The position numbers were made by a program, and so were the translations under genes. Shown in pieces: positions 6,903-9,295 of a stretch of DNA of 9,295 nucleotides. The stretch is from Deltaproteobacteria bacterium (GTDB lineage: Bacteria; Desulfobacterota; Desulfobacteria; Desulfobacterales; JAABPS01). The notes under the pieces are model-generated. The model was not told the DNA's origin, made no database searches, and was given only the letters and a program-made list of their open reading frames with translations. How positions within the stretch are numbered: the stretch's first letter is position 1; the number at the start of each line of letters is the position of its first letter. The stretch is taken from the NCBI GenBank assembly GCA_019309685.1, contig JAFDFT010000059.1, positions 1 through 9,295 of the forward strand, in the 5' to 3' direction.

Positions 6903-7094
6903 TCAAATGTTTAACCCTTTGTTTATAAAAATTCTGTCACCTTCTATTATCGTGGGTTTCATCGAACCCGTAGGAACGACATTCCAGTCTGCGATAGCGG
7001 ACTTAAAGGAGGTGGCAACAATAAAAGCAATAAGGATGGAGCAACCCCATCCTTTCCAAAACATTGTCATTTTTTTCATTAAAGAGCTTTTCAC
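6903..7094 (-). pseudogene. Signal peptidase I (S26) N-terminal fragment
   Basis: Only 63 residues: an N-terminal membrane segment (about 17-35) and the first conserved box, VPTGSMKPTIIEGDRIFINK, with the catalytic serine Ser44. Full S26 enzymes continue with a segment carrying the general-base lysine and further boxes. Here the frame stops right after NKGLNI, and the bases immediately downstream are the RBS and start of the next gene, so the remainder was not just frameshifted but is absent. GTG at 7094 is preferred over the ATG at 7079 because AAGGAA lies upstream of it. Either this is a decayed gene that now leads the operon, or a short membrane peptide retaining only the serine box. Catalysis by itself is unlikely. 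Confidence 0.7.
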
Positions 7095-7116
7095 TTTCTA
7101 TTCCTTCAATTTCATG

Positions 7117-7186
7117 GATTTACGGGTCAAATCACCTGCCGATTTGCACTTGCGCAAAGCGGTCCGAGTGCATTTGATGGTTATAC
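7117..7186 (-). repeat. attC-like imperfect hairpin after the LysE gene
   Basis: Starting 11 bases after the LysE stop, on the minus strand: GTATAAC (7186-7180) and GTAAATC (7123-7117) form the ends. The outer stem is TCAAATCAC (7127-7135) with GTG-C-ATTTGA (7168-7177), leaving one extrahelical base at 7171. Then come an asymmetric internal loop (7136-7138 and 7163-7167), an inner stem CCGaTTTGC (7139-7147) with GCAAAgCGG (7154-7162), and a 6-nt loop. Length, position after a stop codon, bulged base and unpaired spacer are attC traits. The right-hand core GTAA departs from the expected GTTA, so the site would be degenerate. No integrase is visible. Confidence 0.35.
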
Positions 7187-7197
7187 ACCTCAATAAT

Positions 7198-7824
7198 TTA
7201 CATCTCTGCAGCTGCTAGTTTCAATGCCAGAGCAACATACACTGTGCCAGCAATACGACTCATCACTATCTGCGCCTTGGAGGAGCGCTTCAGACGATCT
7301 CCCAAAAACCCAGCAAAGACACTAATAGCACCAAAGACTAAGATTGCAGAAACTATAAAGACAAACCCTAATATCACTATTTGTAGCATCAGAGAGCCTC
7401 GATAAGGATCAGCAAACTGGGGAAGAAACGCTAAAAAGAATATGGATACCTTTGGGTTAGTGATGTTCATTATAATTCCACGTCGATAAAGCTGGCTAAG
7501 AGAAGTTCCGCTGTTATCAACACCAGTTAGATCAGTAGCCGAGGCACGAAAGGCCCCAAAAGCCAAGTATAGTAAATAGGCAGCACCGACTAGTTTTAGG
7601 GCTGCAAAAGCAATAGCAGATACTTGAAAGATCGCGGCAATTCCGGACGCTACTGCAAAAGTGTGTACGACAAGTCCGGTGCAAAGACCAAGAGTTATGA
7701 CCAATCCGGCCAGGCGTCCGCGAATGGCGGCCTGAGTTAGTACAAAAATGTTATCCGGACCTGGAGCAAGGGCTAGCAGAATTGAAGTTGAGAAGAAAAC
7801 TGCCAAAACGCTGATCGGAATCAT
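7198..7824 (-). CDS. LysE/RhtB-family amino-acid exporter
   Basis: A 208-residue inner-membrane protein of the LysE/RhtB superfamily, which exports amino acids such as lysine, homoserine or threonine using the ion gradient. Family hallmarks are the ALAPGPD motif at residues 18-24 after the first helix and the NPKVSIFFLAFLPQF segment starting at residue 123. About six hydrophobic helices fill the length, the usual size for the family. ATG at 7824 is preceded on the minus strand by GGAGAT about 9 bases upstream. The gene looks visibly richer in G+C, with more Ala/Gly codons, than its AT-rich neighbours, suggesting separate acquisition. It is flanked by an attC-like hairpin downstream and a palindromic promoter region upstream. 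The exported substrate cannot be inferred. Confidence 0.92.
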   Translation of the reverse strand: MIPISVLAVFFSTSILLALAPGPDNIFVLTQAAIRGRLAGLVITLGLCTGLVVHTFAVASGIAAIFQVSAIAFAALKLVGAAYLLYLAFGAFRASATDLTGVDNSGTSLSQLYRRGIIMNITNPKVSIFFLAFLPQFADPYRGSLMLQIVILGFVFIVSAILVFGAISVFAGFLGDRLKRSSKAQIVMSRIAGTVYVALALKLAAAEM

Positions 7825-7882
7825 ATTTACTTAATCTCCATTGACATATAAAGGCGCGAGCTGAGCGTGCGTCGCATAACGA

Positions 7883-7918
7883 ATTATAAAATATTTCAGT
7901 TATACGAACGTCGTATAA
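7883..7918 (-). promoter_or_regulatory. Putative lysE promoter overlapping a palindromic operator
   Basis: On the minus strand a perfect TATAAT (complement of 7883-7888) lies about 60 bases before the lysE start. The expected -35 position falls inside a perfect 8-bp inverted repeat, TTATACGA-ACG-TCGTATAA (7900-7918), while the -35 match itself is poor. This layout fits a repressor or activator operator controlling the exporter. No regulator gene is adjacent. Confidence 0.45.
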
Positions 7919-7947
7919 TAACATATATTTTATTGAGAATTTATTTT

Positions 7948-8133
7948 ATGAATTTGTTTAGCAAGAGCAAATATGTTGGATTTTTCTACAATAACAAATC
8001 TGATCTGAATCCTCAGGAAAAGTTTTATGATATTGGTTAAATTGATCTTGATCTATTTAACAAAAGGATTTGAAAACAGCAAGTTAGAAATGAATTAAAA
8101 AAACAACTGGATCCTGAATCAAGTTCAGGATGA
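7948..8133 (+). pseudogene. Possible relic of a short coding sequence
   Basis: One frame from ATG 7948 reads 30 residues to TAA at 8038-8040 (...QEKFYDIG). In the same frame it continues protein-like (IDLDLFNKRI, then after one TGA, KQQVRNELKKQ) until it enters a hairpin repeat at 8107. Two in-frame stops and no good RBS argue against an intact gene. The lysine-rich, hydrophilic composition could also be chance in AT-rich DNA. It is the only coding-like content in the 472-base stretch between lysE and the GIY-YIG gene; the rest is repeats and dyads listed separately. Confidence 0.2.
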
Positions 8134-8134
8134 C
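8107..8134 (-). repeat. Hairpin repeat copy 1 (GTC-arm-loop-arm-CCAG type)
   Basis: ATCCTGAA (8111-8118) pairs with TTCAGGAT (8124-8131) around the 5-nt loop TCAAG, with CTGG before and GAC after. On the minus strand it reads GTC-arm-loop-arm-CCAG, the same layout as copies 2 and 3 but with a different arm sequence. Confidence 0.75.
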
Positions 8135-8180
8135 AGGGGGTTATAACAGGATTAATGGGGTGGATTCTATATTATGTTGT

Positions 8181-8230
8181 GGATCACTTTTCAGATGAAA
8201 CCAAAAAACTGAAACCTGGTTAAGTGATCC
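8181..8230. repeat. Nested long inverted repeat
   Basis: GGATCACTT (8181-8189) and AAGTGATCC (8222-8230) are perfect 9-bp arms. A second pair, TTCAG (8190-8194) with CTGAA (8209-8213), continues the stem inside, with a bulge containing the small palindrome AACCTGGTT. It is not followed by a T-run, so it is not an obvious terminator. Purpose unknown; it may be another repeat element. Confidence 0.55.
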
Positions 8231-8231
8231 C

Positions 8232-8253
8232 GAAGGTTATCTCTACCTTCTTT
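8232..8253 (+). terminator. Small hairpin followed by short T-run
   Basis: GAAGGT (8232-8237) and ACCTTC (8245-8250) form a 6-bp stem with a 7-nt loop, followed by TTTG. It sits directly before hairpin repeat copy 2 with no plus-strand gene upstream, so a terminator role is doubtful. Confidence 0.2.
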
Positions 8254-8283
8254 GTCATACCCCGGTTTATCCGGGGTATCCAG
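8254..8283 (+). repeat. Hairpin repeat copy 2, at the 3' side of the GIY-YIG gene
   Basis: A 30-base element: GTC, arm ATACCCCGG (8257-8265), loop TTTAT, arm CCGGGGTAT (8271-8279), CCAG. The arms pair perfectly. It ends 13 bases beyond the stop codon of the minus-strand GIY-YIG gene, facing copy 3 in inverted orientation. Confidence 0.85.
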
Positions 8284-8296
8284 ATATCACTGTATC

Positions 8297-8572
8297 CTAT
8301 AAATCTTTCCATTTCGGGTTGGCCTTCTCTATGAGATTGAGTTTCCATTGTCTCTTGTATTTTTTCAGACGTTTTTCACGTTTTATGGCGCTCTCAGGAT
8401 CTCTGAACTGCTCGAAATAAACAAGCTTGTTAACATTGTATTTCTTTGTAAATCCGTCAGCAAATTTTTCCTTATGCTGCCAAATACGCTTGATTAATTC
8501 TGATGTTATCCCAATATATAAAGTACCATTCCGTTTGTTTGCTAAAATATAAACGCAAAAGTTTTTATCCAT
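8297..8572 (-). CDS. Small GIY-YIG nuclease-domain protein (UPF0213/YhbQ-like)
   Basis: A 91-residue protein that is essentially one GIY-YIG domain, the fold of homing endonucleases and UvrC. The GIY part is VYIL (residues 7-10) and the YIG part is TLYIGIT (17-23). Arg29 follows in the next helix, and the catalytic-Glu segment is AIKREKRLKKYKR (Glu66), ending KANPKWKDL, as in the single-domain family. All expected catalytic positions are present, so it may cut DNA. It is bracketed at 13 bases (3' side) and 4 bases (5' side) by inverted hairpin repeats. The only RBS-like bases at usable spacing, GGTGAT, lie inside the arm of copy 3, so translation could depend on that hairpin opening. Confidence 0.92.
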   Translation of the reverse strand: MDKNFCVYILANKRNGTLYIGITSELIKRIWQHKEKFADGFTKKYNVNKLVYFEQFRDPESAIKREKRLKKYKRQWKLNLIEKANPKWKDL

Positions 8573-8576
8573 AATC

Positions 8577-8606
8577 CTGGATCACCCGGACAAGCCGGGT
8601 GATGAC
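8577..8606 (-). repeat. Hairpin repeat copy 3, at the 5' side of the GIY-YIG gene
   Basis: Plus strand: CTGG, arm ATCACCCGG (8581-8589), loop ACAAG, arm CCGGGTGAT (8595-8603), GAC. On the minus strand it has the same 30-base layout as copy 2. Differences from copy 2 inside the arms are matched on both sides, preserving the stem. It begins 4 bases upstream of the GIY-YIG start codon and lies 49 bases beyond the stop of the FAA-hydrolase-family gene, so it may also end that transcript. Confidence 0.85.
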
Positions 8607-8655
8607 TATTGTATACATTCTTCTTTATTCTAAAAACACGTAGATGAATGAGTTA

Positions 8656-9295
8656 TCAGCCTTCCTTAACAACCTTATTTTTTATTGAACCAATTTTCTC
8701 GACAGCACATTCAACCACATTCCCTTCCTTTAACACAACCGGTGGATTTCTGAAAATCCCCACCCCTTCAGGTGTGCCGGTTGAAATAATATCTCCGGGG
8801 ATGAGCGTCATATCTTCACTGATAAATTCTATAATGGTTGGAATATCAAAGATCAGATCTTTTGTATTGCCGTCCTGCATGATAACGCCATCTACAATAG
8901 CTGTGAGTTTTAGATTGTCCACATCATCTATCTCATCCGCAGTCACCAGCACGGGCCCCATGGGCGCAAATGTGTCAAATGACTTCCCTCGAAACCACTG
9001 TTGATCTGAAAATTGCGCTTCCCGCCCGGATACATCATTCATCACTGTATATCCCGCGATATAGTCAAAAGCATCTTTCTTTTTAATTTTTTTACCTTCT
9101 TTTCCCATGATCACTGCCAATTCTACTTCCCAATCCACCTGCCCGGAGCCGGTTGGAAGTACAATCGGATCATGCGGTCCACACAAAGTGTTAGGGGTCT
9201 TGCAGAAAAGCAGCGGTTTTTCCGGAACGTCCATCCCGCCTTCTTTGGCGTGCTCAACATAGTTCTTTCCAAGGCAAATTATCTTTGAAGGATGA
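8656..9295 (-). CDS. Fumarylacetoacetate hydrolase (FAH) family protein, 5' truncated by window edge
   Basis: The frame is open through the right edge: before the ATG at 9234 it already encodes family sequence (SKIICLGKNYVEHAKEGG), so the true start is outside. The fold is the FAH/HpaG/YcgM type, metal-dependent enzymes that hydrolyse, decarboxylate or isomerise small keto acids such as acylpyruvates or aromatic-catabolism intermediates. Numbered from that ATG: the metal-binding E-x-E is at Glu36/Glu38 (VDWEVELAVIMG), followed by GYTVMNDVSGREAQ, QWFRGKSFDTFAPMGP and PGDIISTGTPEGVG, all family signatures. It ends in TGA at 8658-8656. The substrate is not readable from sequence and no catabolic neighbours are visible. 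The nearest element downstream is hairpin repeat copy 3. Confidence 0.92.
   Translation of the reverse strand, partial: HPSKIICLGKNYVEHAKEGGMDVPEKPLLFCKTPNTLCGPHDPIVLPTGSGQVDWEVELAVIMGKEGKKIKKKDAFDYIAGYTVMNDVSGREAQFSDQQWFRGKSFDTFAPMGPVLVTADEIDDVDNLKLTAIVDGVIMQDGNTKDLIFDIPTIIEFISEDMTLIPGDIISTGTPEGVGIFRNPPVVLKEGNVVECAVEKIGSIKNKVVKEG

Noticed and set aside
7900..7918. loxP-like or dif-like recombination site
   Set aside because: The TATACGA and TCGTATA words are shared with loxP, but their order is reversed and there is no 8-bp spacer or nearby recombinase.
8107..8606. CRISPR array from the three similar hairpins
   Set aside because: There are only three copies, in mixed orientations, with variable arms and irregular spacing that contains a gene.
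8607..8655. Further element between hairpin copy 3 and the FAH-family stop
   Set aside because: AT-rich sequence with no dyad, repeat or reading frame of note.
8648..9004. Plus-strand open frame opposite the FAH-family gene
   Set aside because: It is the antisense shadow of a gene with clear family signatures; the Ser/Thr-rich product is typical of such shadows.

Overview
The window reads as chromosomal DNA of a moderately AT-rich Gram-negative bacterium. The archaeal-type (short, two-subunit) LeuC/LeuD proteins, the many small dispersed hairpin repeats and the mix of accessory genes are most reminiscent of a sulfate-reducing Desulfobacterota-like genome. That placement is an inference from gene style, not from a marker gene. 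No rRNA, tRNA or CRISPR array was seen.

Region 1 (1-2718, + strand) is a tight operon. It holds the 3' part of one aconitase-superfamily large subunit, a second complete paralogous large subunit 7 bases later, and one small subunit whose start overlaps the second stop by ATGA. Two large subunits appear to share one small subunit in a 2-hydroxyacid dehydratase/isomerase of the isopropylmalate/homoaconitate/dimethylmalate type. A ParA/MinD-type ATPase without a visible ParB partner follows (2776-3693).

Region 2 (3694-4517) carries a small composite repeat, a DUF1353-like gene and a strong hairpin in the convergent gap.

Region 3 (4518-7824, all - strand) is accessory: a GNAT acetyltransferase, an HExxH putative metalloprotein, then a compact three-gene run and a LysE/RhtB exporter. 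The run, in transcription order, is a signal-peptidase-I N-terminal fragment, a DUF350-like small membrane protein and a membrane-anchored transglutaminase-like protein. A 70-bp imperfect hairpin just after the LysE stop resembles an integron attC site, and a palindrome lies upstream of lysE.

Region 4 (7825-8655) is mostly non-coding and repeat-rich. Three hairpins share one architecture (GTC, arm, 5-nt loop, arm, CCAG). Two of them, in inverted orientation, closely bracket a small GIY-YIG nuclease gene, which looks like a small mobile or domesticated nuclease-repeat unit.

Region 5 (8656-9295, - strand) is a fumarylacetoacetate-hydrolase-family enzyme cut by the window edge.

The most interesting leads are the GIY-YIG/inverted-hairpin unit, the truncated signal peptidase-DUF350-transglutaminase operon, the tandem divergent LeuC paralogs and the attC-like structure.
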